From Pochonia chlamydosporia 170 (taxonomy: Eukaryota > Ascomycota > Sordariomycetes > Hypocreales > Clavicipitaceae), in the NCBI RefSeq assembly GCF_001653235.2, contig NC_035790.1, positions 8,494,001 to 8,558,000 on the forward strand: a stretch of DNA of 64,000 nt, given 5' to 3'. Below, in pieces: positions 11,530 to 22,667 of this stretch. Made by a program: the position numbers and the translations under genes. The stretch's first letter is position 1. Every line of letters starts with the position of its first letter. The notes beneath the pieces are model-generated. The model was not told where the DNA came from, did not search any database, and worked only from the letters and a program-made list of their open reading frames with translations.

Positions 11530-13390
11530 ATGGGCTCCGAAAAAACAAGCTCAAGGCCCGTGGCCGACCATGGCTCAATCAATGCCGACATGGACCACGA
11601 TCCCGCCATGGAGAAACGTGATGGCGGCGAAATCACCCAGATTCAGGGTGATGCTCATTTCTACGAGACCGTTAGCGCTGCGCCGTTGAACCCTTGGTCC
11701 AAGACTAGTTTGCAACTCTATATGATTTTGCTGGTTGCCGCGTTGAACGCAACCGCGTCTGGCTTCGATGGCGTACGTTCCAAGTCTAACGAGTGGTGCA
11801 CTTTTATTGATGCCAGACTGCTAACTTGCCCTTTAGTCCATCTTCAGCTCTATCAATGCCATGGATCAATACAAGGCGTACTTTCACCATACTGAACTTG
11901 GATCCAGCACCGGCATGTTCGTATTTCCAAATTTGACCACTCGTTATCCATTTATTCAACGTATGCTGACTATAGAGGTAGCATCTTTATGATTTATACC
12001 ATCGGAAACATGATTGGATCTCTCTTCACCGGCCCCATCTGTGACCATTTTGGACGCCGAGCAGGCATGATGACTGGATCCGTTCTCATCATGATCGGTG
12101 CCGCTGTTCAGACTGCTGCTCAGAATGATTCCTATCTCCTTGGTGGCCGATTTATTCTTGGATTTGGTGTTTCCATCGGCACCTCGTCTGCTCCTACTTA
12201 TGCCCTTGAACTGGCTCCTCCTCAATGGCGAGCTCGTGTCGTCGGTTACTACAACACCTGTAGGTGCCTCTCCTCTCCACATTGCTCGTACCAACCTCAC
12301 AAAGCTGACCTCCCGTGAAGTTTTCTACACCGGTTCCATCCTGGCCACTGGCGTCGCTTATGCCTCCAGCAAGAACGACAGCGAACTTGCGTTCCGTCTG
12401 CCCCTTGGTCTTCAACTCATTCCACCTGCGTTCATCTTCGCTGGCGCTTGCTTCGTCCCCGAATCTCCTCGATGGCTCACCATGAAGGGCAAGAAGGAGA
12501 AAGCCGCTGCCATCTTGGCTAAATACCACGGTGGTGGTGACATGGAACACCCCATGGTCAAGCTCGAGATTCGCGAATTTGAGCAAAATATTGAGCTGCA
12601 GAAGGCCTCCAGCGTCTGGAACTACTGGGCTCTGGTCAACACACACAACGCTCGTTGGCGATTTGCTATGATGGCTTTCATGTCCATCTTCGCTCAGCTG
12701 TCGGGCAACTCAGTGTTGACATACTACCTTCCATCAATGTACAAGTTGGTTGGCATTAAGACGACCGAGAAGAGACTTTTGCTTACGTTCATGAACTCGA
12801 TTGTCTCTTGCGCCGGTGCCGTTGCCGGTTCAGCAACAAACGATCGCATTGGTCGACGAACCAAGCTGTGGGTTGGCAGTATCGTCCTCGCTGGTCTCTT
12901 TGGCGGCGTGACTGGCTTTTCTAGCCACTTTGAGGACAAGACCAAGGTGGTCGGCTCTGCCCTTTCTAACGGCGGTGTTGCCTTCATCTTCCTTTTCGGA
13001 TGCGCCTACTCCTTTGTTTACACTCCGCTTACAGCCACGTACTGTGCTGAGGTGCTTGCCACGCCCACACGTGCCAAGGGTATGGGTATTCACGTCATTC
13101 TATCCAACTGCGCCAACTTGTACAACACTTATGTTACTGCTATTGCGCTTGACGCTATTGACTGGAGATACTACCTCATCTTTGTCGGCCTCAACATCAT
13201 CTACAGCGCGGTGTGGTTTGTTTTTGGTGTTGAGACTCGTGGCCGAACTCTGGAGGAGATGGACGATGTGTTCAATGCCAAGTTCCCGCCTCGTGCTGCC
13301 CTCAAGAAGGCCGTCATGGTGCGACAAGGAGACGGACACTTGCAGGGACTGGAGGGGGATGATATGGAGGGACAGACTACCACCAAGTAA
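11530..13390 (+). CDS. MFS sugar transporter, lactose-permease-like
   Basis: Four-exon gene: 11530-11772, 11837-11916, 11976-12259 and 12321-13390, giving 558 residues. Introns of about 60 bp start GTACGT, GTTCGT and GTAGGT, and the frame is continuous across all three. The protein is a 12-TM sugar porter of the plasma membrane. It shows the loop 2-3 signature DHFGRRAG, the PESPRWL sugar-porter motif after TM6, NDRIGRRTKLW in the C-terminal half and VETRGRTLEEMD at the end. The acidic N-terminal tail and overall pattern match fungal lactose permease (LAC12-type) transporters, which are proton symporters for disaccharides. The actual substrate cannot be read from sequence. The second donor could alternatively be GTATTT at 11921. 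Confidence 0.88.
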
Positions 13391-13914
13391 ATATCGGGCA
13401 ACACATTGCCATCATGGCTTTGTTCGCGGTGAAGGGTGTGAAGGGTGTTTACAAAATTTAGCGTTGATTAATAATAATCGTCACCTGGCGTCGTTTACAT
13501 GATGTATAATAAGCGAACCCGCCATGAACCCCGAGTACTTGCCTTATGTGATTCGACGAATAGTCTGCTCTGTGCCGTTGAATGCTTCCGGCAGGTCTGT
13601 CGACATATACCATGTACGCCATGTCTTACAGGATTTCCACCACGAATTGGTAACCAGCGTGTTCAAGTCAATTAACCCTAGCATAGGTTGCTGTGCATCT
13701 ATCACGGGGGATTTCTGTGGCAGGACAAGGCTTTTTCACAGTGCAATCACCAAAGATGTAGTCAAAGACAATTGAAGTTATGTAAGTAGTATATGCCTAC
13801 TTTCCCAATTCATATACAGCAATGAAGATATACAGCCATCAAAGTTCGTAAAGTATCATCAGTTTTCGGCTCCAAACAGCAATACATCTGCCTATCCATC
13901 CACCAGGCGACCAT
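13391..13914. other. convergent intergenic spacer
   Basis: About 520 bp between the transporter and the deuterolysin, which converge. There is no credible gene; AT-rich stretches fit 3' ends. Confidence 0.5.
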
Positions 13915-15037
13915 CTAGCACTGGGCGTAGATGGCATTAGCAAACAACGCATAGGTATCAGCATTGTTCAAGGCATCCTGGGTATCCAGCTTCATGGCGT
14001 TATCGTAGCCGTAGCCAAGATCGTCAGTACCCTTGATTTGACGCAGGTGCGTAGTCTCGTGCAAGTTAGTGGTGGCCTGGTCCTGAGCATGGCACGAGGA
14101 CGTCAGGTCAGGAAGCTGCTCAAAGTACAAATCGCAGTAGGCCTGGAAGCTCTCGCTGGGGACGGTGTACGCCAAAACGCCCTGTTGGCAGCCGTTGTCG
14201 ACGTCGGTGCAGTAGTACTTGGAGACGCCGCCGCTCGTGGAACCGCACTCCTGCGCGACCTTGCCGAGGACGTCGGCGACGGTGCTCTTGGTGGACTCGC
14301 TGGCGTCCTTGAAGTATTCCTTGACCTTGGCGTCGTTGGATGAGGCAGCGGACTGGGCGGCCTTGGCGAGCTTGGCACAGTTGGAGAGGGCGGCCTTGGT
14401 GACGGAGAGCTTTTGGCCGGTGCAGTCGCTCTGGACGTTGGTGCGCTTGTCGGCCACGCGGAAGGACTTAAGGATGGAGGAAGCTTCGGAGCCGTTAATG
14501 TCGGCGTTGATGGTGTTGGAGTGGTAGGGGACGGAGCCGATCAGGGTGTTGTCGTTCTCGCCGGCGAAGTGCATGATACCGGCTGAGTGGATGTCAAACT
14601 TGCCACCGGATGAGAGGTCGTGGACCTCGCCGACATTGAAGGTGACTTCGATGGACTGGCCAGCGGGAATTCGCTGGAAAGCAGCATCGCTCAAGCCCTT
14701 GGTGGTGATGCGCTGGCGGATTCCGCGGAAAGCAACACTCTTGCCTGCAAGGTTTGTTGTGTAAGTGGGAGGCTTCTCATGGTCTGTTTGGCTTGTGTTA
14801 GATGGATGGAGACGACGACTTACCATCGGTACCGGTGATGCGGGTCTTCTGGATGGCGGAACTGTCCAGAATGGTACCGGTCTTGAAGATCTTCAAGTTG
14901 TTCTTGCCATTGTTGGTAATGGTTGCCTTGATGCCACTGTTGCCGTCCATCTCCAGCTTGACATCAAGAGGAGTTGGGGCCTGGGGAGCGGCCGCAGCCA
15001 GGGAGACGAGAGCAGCAAGGCCAGCGAGGAACTTCAT
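13915..15037 (-). CDS. deuterolysin, secreted M35 zinc metalloprotease
   Basis: Two exons on the minus strand, 15037-14824 and 14783-13915, separated by a 40-bp intron (GTAAGT...CAG), giving 360 residues. A signal peptide (MKFLAGLAALVSLAAAAP) precedes a propeptide and the mature aspzincin domain. The zinc site is HETTH, followed by GTDDLGYGYD, which is the M35 GTxDxxYG motif that supplies the third zinc ligand Asp. Mature cysteines pair as in neutral protease II. These enzymes cleave basic proteins outside the cell, and expansions are common in insect- and animal-associated fungi. A TATA-like TATAAG lies about 140 bp upstream. Confidence 0.93.
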
Positions 15038-17842
15038 TGTGATTGTGAGGATATGGGTGAACCACGGGAATAAAGATATGGAAGATGGGTAAGGTGATGA
15101 GGCTGTTGGACTTGAGATGGAAAGCTGTGACGATGTAGAGACTACCTTGATGGATAGAGATGTCCTCTTCTTCTTATACTTCTTCAGCATGGAGGTTTCT
15201 CCATTGCCCAAGTAAGCCGAGAACCAGAAAAGGCATACCATCTCTCGTTCACGGTGGCTGTAACTTTTCGGACAAAGTGCAACGATATCCCGGTTGGCAT
15301 AGATTACAAGGATGATTGCTTCCAAGTGCCGATCTGTGGGGTTGGTGAGAGGACCATGTGAACCACGGTTGAATCCTTCCTATCGAACTAAACGGGAGGG
15401 ATAACAATGACACTTGCCTGATAGCGTAAGGGTCTCGAGTTGCTCGCTTTCTGGGTTTGCCCATACGTTGCACGTTGTTGATCTCGCGCAGATGTCGTTT
15501 TGTTTTCTTGCTGTTCATTGGACCGGGCACAGTTTCGGATATAGACCGAAAGTGACCCGCATGTGCTAATAGCTACGATACGTGCTGCTGTTTCTGTCGC
15601 GAAATTGGTTGAGTGAATAGATGGAGATGTGATAGAATGCCTGGTGTATTGACGGGCTGTGATAACAAATGACAACGACAAACAGTTACCACAGCCGCCT
15701 TCAACGAAACTGAACCCAGTTAACGTACATGTAGCTCACGTTCGGTCCCCATTTCCAGAGCCGAGTGATGACCATCACAGCCAGCAGAAGTCATCCTCGG
15801 CAACACACTCAATCCAGGAGGTGAGGTCCTTCATCCCCTGCTCCATTGTTAGCCGCAAGATCTCCTTCCCAATGAGACGGTAGAGCGAACCCTCAACCCC
15901 CTACCATGCGACAATTCATTGTTCGTTGGAGGTGGGTCAATGTTGTATCATGGTTGATGAGAAACTCGAGATGGTGCTTCGTTAGTGGCTCAAGTCCGCC
16001 GTTTAGACCAAAAGGCATTAAATTGTTCATCCCCACCACGCACTTGCACGGATTTTGGTCCTTCTCGCCTCTAGTTCCTCCGGGAGGAGTGAAAGGAACA
16101 TTAGGTCCTGTCGAGGTTCATATGTTGCCTGCCTTGTTTGACTGAATATTTGCAAATCATTCTGCAGCGCTTTGCAGGGCTCGTACTTGCGGGATAATGA
16201 CTGATACGAAAGTGCAGCAGCTCAATAACCGACCTGAACTAGCCAAAGCTACCTAGTTTCGCAGAAGGTTCAGTTTCGGTGGCCATGTTTGTCCATGTTT
16301 CGCTGCCTTCTCCAGACCTGACGATCTTTACCTGAAGATGGCCATCAAAGTCACTGGATTGAAGAGGTATTGATCAGCAACAGTAGATCCAGGGCCGCGC
16401 TAGAACAAAGGGTCTTTGTTTTCGCTACACATACACTTTTGAGGAAATACCAAAAGTCAGTTATCATGACTCGGTGCGCGTAGCTACATACCCGCTGTTC
16501 CCCCCGTATGTATTGAAAAGGAGAGTATCTGACACAGTATCCAACACAGGTAGTAAGGAGAACCATGTCCTGACTGAGCCAAGAACTGTGTACGTTGGTA
16601 CTGCATTTACCGGACCGTCCGGGACTCGGATCGCGGTAATGCAAGTGGCAAGCCCTCCGGACCATTTGCCTGAGCCCAAGTTCGTTGGCTGGCTGTCAAA
16701 GGATTCGGAGACGTTGGGGAGGACTAGCCGTGCCTGCAATTTACTGGTCAGCGGGAGTTGAAGCATGAGCTTCTGGTATGTTCCCTGCTGCCATTCGGTC
16801 AGCGCCGGACTATCTCACTAATTGGCCATTGGGACCCCCCTGGTCATGACGATCGCCGAGACTTTGTCCGATTCCCTAGGGTGGTCTGTTGCCCACCTCC
16901 TACTTAGAGCGTAAAGGGGAGGCCGTTTCATTGGCGACCTTCCATTCTGGTGCATCTCTCCCGTTGTTGATAAGATGAAGTTGAACAGCATGAATGTCGA
17001 TCTTTGTTTAGGGTGTTGAAGAGCTGAACGAAGTTGAACCGTGACTTGCCAACAGGCATAGGCACTTAGGCATCTTGGTCGGTCTAATGCTTGCCGCGCG
17101 TTACCAATTCGTGGCATTGCACATACTGTATGGCCTTTACTCCGCTCCCGGCAATGAGTCGGCGTTGTGCTGCGTACCTCAGTCGAACTTATATCCCATC
17201 CAAAACAGGCAAGACACTAAAGTGAGTTCGTATAGCTTACTTGTACATTGGTATAACCAACGGGCGCTGACACGTCTTCAGGACTAGTTCAATAGGCCTG
17301 AGTCTCGGAAAGTCGCCCTTCGGGTGTGACGAGGAGCCCGGCAGGATGATCAGCTCGAGGTCATTTTGAGTCACTCGGTCGCAACACAAGCAAGAACAAT
17401 TTCAGACGACAACTTCGCCGGGAATTCTCTCACGTTGCCTTTCTTCAAGGCAGAGAAGTAACTGCATTAGGAAGCCCAAGTCTTGGCAAACTTGCCGAGT
17501 TCCGTGTAAACGGACATGGAAGCGCGACTGTGAGGAGGCCACCATATGAGCATTTGTTCCACCACGCTTACTCGAACCCACCCTCGCAAGTCTGAAACAG
17601 CCTTCAAAATAGGCATAATAGGCATAAACATTATTTGCACTTGAGTTTGGGAATCACGCCACAATCAAGGAGAACGTCCCTGTTGCCCTGACATGGACAC
17701 CAGACCACTCCACCAACCACTCCGTCAGGCAGCGTTATTTTGCACAGCTTCAGCACCAGAACACAGGCATTACACTCGGAAATGAACCAAAACATCGGAT
17801 GGAATCCACGAGGGACGTTCTATTTCAGCCTAGGGTAGCTAC
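15038..17842. other. intergenic, no gene recognised
   Basis: About 2.8 kb between the deuterolysin promoter and the 3' end of the bicupin gene. Several 70-100-codon open frames exist on both strands, but none has a signal peptide, domain or splice pattern I can support. The first 300 bp are the deuterolysin promoter. Confidence 0.45.
15173..15178 (-). promoter_or_regulatory. TATA-like element of the deuterolysin gene
   Basis: TATAAG on the minus strand, 136-141 bp upstream of the ATG at 15037, beside a purine-rich stretch. Position and composition fit a core promoter; it is not experimentally supported. Confidence 0.4.
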
Positions 17843-19006
17843 TTATGGCTTGAACCCAGCATAAATAGGGTAAGCAGTAAAGTTCCAAGGCACACTGGTC
17901 TTGAGCAGCTGGTGCTCCAGACCCTTTGCACCCCCATTGAGATACAGAAACTTGGTATAGGGCACATTGGCAAAGTAGGTAAAGTCTACGCCTGCCGGGA
18001 TAAACGCAACATCCCCGGGCAAAAGTTGCGCAGTTTTGTATCCGCGCACATCAAGAATCAGCTGCCCGTCCTCCATCTGTATGGCAAAGTGACTCGGAAG
18101 CTTTGCAGCATTTGCTGACTCATTTTGAAGCTTTGGCGACATGATTACAGTGCCCATGCTGAAATTTCCACCTGTGGCCTGTTCCGGAGTAGCGAGTGGC
18201 TGAATGATCTTGTAGCCGTTGTCGACGTTCAGAAACTTTGGGCCGTAGTCCTTGGCAACAAAGTATGGCAAGGTAGAATCATTAGATAGTGTATTTGGTC
18301 CATCGTGCCAGTGAATGCGAGGGTCTCCTGCGGTGCCATTAACAAAGTCTCGGCGCGGAACGAATTCTTCAGACGGAGAGGCGTATAAGTCTAACTTGGC
18401 AAATCGAGCGGCAAGTTCAGGAGTCATTGGCCCAAAGATTTCAGGATCCGCGGCCAGAGGCAGGTATGGTGAGTTGACTCCATCAGTTGGGAAGCTGCCA
18501 GCACTGAACTCATCAAACAAGTGTTCAAAACCACCGGGATGGAAGACATGAGCCAGCTGCGAATCCGGGTCTGTCAGTTGAAAGGTGTGAATTGCGCCAG
18601 GAGGGATATTGCCGTAGTCCCCGAGCGTGCCAATGCGAGCTTCCTGGCTTGCACCGGTCTTGTTCTTCATACCCCAAAGTTCTACTCTCCCTCGGGCACA
18701 GTAAAAGTGCTCGTGTGCAATTCGATGTGTATGTGGCCGGGCAGAGTTCCAGCCAGACTCTCTACCATTATGCTGGACTAAGGAAAATGCGCCATCTGAA
18801 GAATTGGCGGTGATGGAGAAGCGGATGACTTGGGATGCCGTCAAAAATATGGCACGTCCATGATACCTGGGCAGGACATATGGTCGCACATGGTTTGGCG
18901 CTTCGTTGACGGTGATGTCCCGCCTTGTGTTATAGTCGTGAGTGACAACTGTGGATGAGGAGACCGCTGCGGGAAGCGCCAAAAGCAAAACCGACATGAA
19001 CTTCAT
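17843..19006 (-). CDS. secreted quercetin 2,3-dioxygenase-like bicupin
   Basis: 387-residue intronless protein with a signal peptide (MKFMSVLLLALPAAVSSS) and two cupin domains. The N-terminal cupin carries the metal-site pattern PHTHRIAHEHFYCARGRVELWG (two His, a downstream His and an acidic residue) and the second-strand His in IPPGAIHTFQL. These correspond to the copper ligands of Aspergillus quercetinase, which opens the flavonol C ring releasing CO and a depside. The C-terminal cupin (GDVAFIPAGVDFTYF) lacks a full metal set, as in known quercetinases. Length is slightly above that of A. japonicus quercetinase. Substrate is inferred from family only. Multiple N-glycosylation sequons fit secretion. 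Confidence 0.82.
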   Translation of the reverse strand: MKFMSVLLLALPAAVSSSTVVTHDYNTRRDITVNEAPNHVRPYVLPRYHGRAIFLTASQVIRFSITANSSDGAFSLVQHNGRESGWNSARPHTHRIAHEHFYCARGRVELWGMKNKTGASQEARIGTLGDYGNIPPGAIHTFQLTDPDSQLAHVFHPGGFEHLFDEFSAGSFPTDGVNSPYLPLAADPEIFGPMTPELAARFAKLDLYASPSEEFVPRRDFVNGTAGDPRIHWHDGPNTLSNDSTLPYFVAKDYGPKFLNVDNGYKIIQPLATPEQATGGNFSMGTVIMSPKLQNESANAAKLPSHFAIQMEDGQLILDVRGYKTAQLLPGDVAFIPAGVDFTYFANVPYTKFLYLNGGAKGLEHQLLKTSVPWNFTAYPIYAGFKP

Positions 19007-20008
19007 TTTGCAGAGAGGCTTGTCCGTTCAATTTGAGAGGACTGCTGAAATGAACTGGACGTCGGCCAAGACTTGGGGTGACGACAAGTCTGATGTAGGT
19101 TGACGGTTACTTGAACTCAAATTACTTGTCAGTCTGCGGAAAGTTGCGACTGCAAATGATGTTCCATTATTTATCTACAGCTCTATCCCACTCGGCATAA
19201 GATTCCTGCTTCTCAGAGTTTTTCTCACCTTGGATATCATGCACCATGCTTTGTAGAGTTGTATTGCATCACTAGGCCCACGATTCTGACCTTAGCACCA
19301 GTCTATTATAGCGCTGGGATGTGGATGACAACCAGACGAGGAGCTTTAAAGTCAGCGTTCCAAGGTTATTATTAAATGTCGAGAATGGCATAATGATTAT
19401 GGAAAAGATGACGAGTGTAACTCTTGACTTTATTTCTTCGTTCCCCGTATCTAATCCTGCGTAAGTCGAGACGTTGACATGATGTGATTTGCCAATTGAG
19501 GAACTGATGCGTGATTTGACTGGTGGAATGGTCAGTCGCCATGCAAAGGGACTTGACTTGTCCATCTCGGTTGCAACATGAACATATTTGGTGTTACTTC
19601 AAAAAGCAAGGATCTGGTTCCTGAAGGATACTTGGTGTAATACTGCATGTGCTTATTTTGTGGGAATTGTCAGCAGATTCTAGATGATGTTCCACGAGTC
19701 CAACTCCAACGAAGGAACAGCGCCACAAAAAAATCACTGTTGACGAGCTTTCCCAAGGTTTTTCATGAGGAGAAACTCTCCATCCACGTCTAAACTATAT
19801 GGCACACACAGTCATCAATGAGCCGGCTACTGTATCCGTCTTTATTACCTGCTGCTTTCGAAATGGTTAAAAGGGAGAAAGAAAAATAGCCGGTGGGGGT
19901 TTGCGGGGTTTAAATTTTGAGTGATGGTCTCGATCTGGAGCTTGAGGTGGCATCACAGGTATCTTTGCTGTAGAACATGCATTTTCACTCTGTATTCAAC
20001 CATTCAGA
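19007..20008. other. divergent promoter region
   Basis: About 1 kb between the bicupin gene (minus) and the MetX-like hydrolase gene (plus). No gene is visible. The divergent arrangement would permit shared regulation of the two enzymes. Confidence 0.45.
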
Positions 20009-21103
20009 ATGACTATCAAAAGATTTCAGCCTTCCGACATGCAGTCCTCTTCTTCAACGGGAGTAGAGCATGCAGACCTGACATCCAACTGGGCTGTCCC
20101 GCAACCTGGGTTCCATGTCATCCAGTCTTTCGAGTTTTGCAGTGGCGAAACGATGGAAAATCTTCGACTACATTATAAGACAATTGGAAACCTCAAAAGA
20201 GACAGCAAGGGGAGGGCGCTGAATGTAGTGCTCATCATGCACGGCACAGGAGGTTCAAGCGACCAGTTTCTGAACAACCACTTTGCTGGGGAGCTGTTTA
20301 ATCCTACGCAACCACTCGATGCACAAAAGTACTTCATCATCCTTCGAGATGGTATTGGACATGGGCAGTCTAGTAAGCCCAGTGATGGGCTTCGGGCCAG
20401 ATTTCCCAAATACGGGTATCGCGACATGGTCAGGGCAGATTATGAGCTCTTGAACAAAGGTCTCGGAATAGATCACCTTCGTCTAGTCATGGGAACGTCA
20501 ATGGGTGGGATGCAGTCATGGCTTTGGGGAGGCATGTATCCAAATTTTATGGATGCGATCCTGCCTCTTGCTTCGCTGCCGACTCAAATCTCTGGACGGA
20601 ATAGGATGTCTCGCAAAATGATCATTGATGCCATCACATCTGACCCTAACTACCGGGATGGGGAGTATTCTGAGCAACCTTTGCTCGGCCTCACGTCCGC
20701 TTTGTACATATTAACTTGGATGAGCTCGATCCCGCTACTGTGGCAGAAGCTTGCACCAGATCAGAAGTCCGCAGACGACTTCCTCAATGACAGGATACAG
20801 ACTGGATTAAAAAGCACTGACGCAAATGACCTACTCTATCAGGTCGCTTCATCCGAGGATTATGACCCGCGACCTCTGCTGGCCACCATAAAGGCACCTC
20901 TTGTTGCGATCAACTCGGCTGATGATCAGGTGAATCCTCCGGAGCTACAGATTTTGGAACAAGGCGTCAAGGCTGTTCTGAATGGTCGGTCTGTCTTGAT
21001 CCCCATCAGCGACCATACTCGCGGTCATGGATCGCACACATTTGCAGCATTATGGAAGGATGAGCTCCGAACTCTCTTGGAAGCTACTCAACGAACGGGG
21101 TAA
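20009..21103 (+). CDS. alpha/beta hydrolase, homoserine O-acetyltransferase (MetX)-like
   Basis: 364-residue intronless protein of the alpha/beta hydrolase fold. The oxyanion loop is MHGTGGSSDQF, the nucleophile elbow is GTSMGG (Ser), the acid is in INSADDQVNPPE, and the His is in RGHGSHTF. Segments such as DGIGHGQSSKPSDGLRARFP are characteristic of a MetX-related hydrolase group best known from bacteria. It lacks the features I would expect of a true acyl-CoA homoserine transferase in methionine synthesis, so a hydrolase acting on an ester or lactone is more likely. No signal peptide is seen. Its neighbours are a flavonol-dioxygenase-like enzyme and an OYE reductase, which suggests a role in aromatic or flavonoid catabolism. 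Confidence 0.8.
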   Translation: MTIKRFQPSDMQSSSSTGVEHADLTSNWAVPQPGFHVIQSFEFCSGETMENLRLHYKTIGNLKRDSKGRALNVVLIMHGTGGSSDQFLNNHFAGELFNPTQPLDAQKYFIILRDGIGHGQSSKPSDGLRARFPKYGYRDMVRADYELLNKGLGIDHLRLVMGTSMGGMQSWLWGGMYPNFMDAILPLASLPTQISGRNRMSRKMIIDAITSDPNYRDGEYSEQPLLGLTSALYILTWMSSIPLLWQKLAPDQKSADDFLNDRIQTGLKSTDANDLLYQVASSEDYDPRPLLATIKAPLVAINSADDQVNPPELQILEQGVKAVLNGRSVLIPISDHTRGHGSHTFAALWKDELRTLLEATQRTG

Positions 21104-21296
21104 ACCAGTCTGCTTTGAACGGGGACGTGTAAAAATTTGTATATTACCCGACAAAATTGACCTATATTAGACAGCCGATTTATCTTCCATTATGTATACT
21201 TCAATGACCAAGCATCTATGGCTAATGAGGTCATGACGCAATGAATCAACAAGCTTCATACCTCTACTACCAGGCGATGCCCTTGTTCCTGCCAAG

Positions 21297-22667
21297 TTAC
21301 AGCCGAGCCAGCATCTTGTGAATCTGCTGCACATACCAGAGCTAGAGTAAAAGAGTCAGCCTTAATTGGAGGAAGGAAGTAAGGAAGGAATTCTGATCTG
21401 CCAGCCAAAACACACTTACAGTTTCTGCCGCGCCGTTGATCGATCTCATACCGAGCAAGCTACTCAGCCACGAAGGCGCAACAACCTTGGCGTAAAGTTT
21501 GGCATCCTCATCTCTGACCTCCTTATTGAATATCGTATTCTTGGGTAGCAATGGGTTCAAAACGGCTGGTCTCCCAATGCCGATGAGGTCGCAGCCACCG
21601 TCTCTGATTGCCGCTTCCATTCCTTGCCGTGACCTGAACCCGCCAGTCACCATCAGAGGTACACCTTTGAACCTGTCACGAATTGCGTGAGCGAATTCAA
21701 GAAAGAATGCCTCACGGGCGGCAGTCTTTTCTGATATCGTCACACCAACTTTACCAGTCATCATCTACATCAATGTGTTAGTGCGACAAAGTCCAGTCGT
21801 AAGCAGAGTTACTATACAACACACCTCGGGATTTTCGTATGTTCCGCCACTTATCTCCAGGAAGTCAATACCAGCGGCGACAATATCTTCCAATTGCTCG
21901 ATGCATTCCTCCAGTTCCTGTTGGCTTTGATGATCTACGCTGTTGAGTTTGATGCCAACGCAGAACTCCCTTGGCACAACCTTTCTCACGGCCTGTAGAA
22001 TCTCGACAACGATTCTTGCCCGCTTCTTGGGAGATCCACCATATGCGTCATTCCTCTTGTTCGTCTTTGCGCTCAGGAACTGGGCTAATAGGTAGCCGTG
22101 TGCGCCATGAATCTCAACACCAGCAAACCCTGCTTCATAGGAGAGTTTGGCACCTTCAGCAAAGCGACTAACAACGTGTTGAATATCGGTTGAGTCCATT
22201 TCCCTGGGACTGCCAAAGACTAGACAGCTCATAAATCGGGCAATCAAACCCTCTCCCAGCTTAACCGGGACTACACTTGGAGCGATGGTCTTTCCAAAGT
22301 ATCCATGGGATCCAGCTCCGGGTAATGATTGTCTGCCAGGGTGGTTCAATTGAACGATGGTTGGTGTTCCGTTTCTGTTGCTAGCTTGGGCCCATGCTTT
22401 CCATGACTTCAAATGCTGTTCGTGCGGTATGGCGCCGTTGATGGCGTTGTCGTCTGGTGTGCCGAGATATGCTGCGTCCACCTGGACATTTCCAGTCATT
22501 ACCAATCCCCATTCGCCATCTGCCCAGGAACCATAAGTTTCTATTAAGCGTTGATGAGGCAGTTTGTTCTTGTCGCCCCATCCTTCAGCCATGGCTGCTT
22601 TCGCCAGGCGGTTGGGGACCGTCAGCCCACAGGGGAGCGTTAGAGGTTTTGCGATTTCAAGATCCAT
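21297..22667 (-). CDS. NADH:flavin oxidoreductase / Old Yellow Enzyme-type reductase
   Basis: Three exons: 22667-21825, 21764-21420 and 21341-21297, giving 410 residues. Introns of 60 and 78 bp begin GTGTGT and GTAAGT and end TAG, and the last exon encodes a short tail (LWYVQQIHKMLARL). The TIM barrel shows the FMN and substrate segments LNHPGRQ, the barrel strand GVEIHGAHGYLLAQFLS, VTGGFRSR and GIGRPAVLNP. The family reduces activated C=C bonds of enones using FMN and NAD(P)H. It is closest in pattern to the fungal NADH-oxidase-like branch rather than yeast OYE1. It converges with the hydrolase gene across a 193-bp spacer. Confidence 0.88.

Noticed and set aside
16464..16766. About 100-codon frames on both strands at 16.5 kb
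   Set aside because: They overlap each other in antisense and have no domain; treated as chance.
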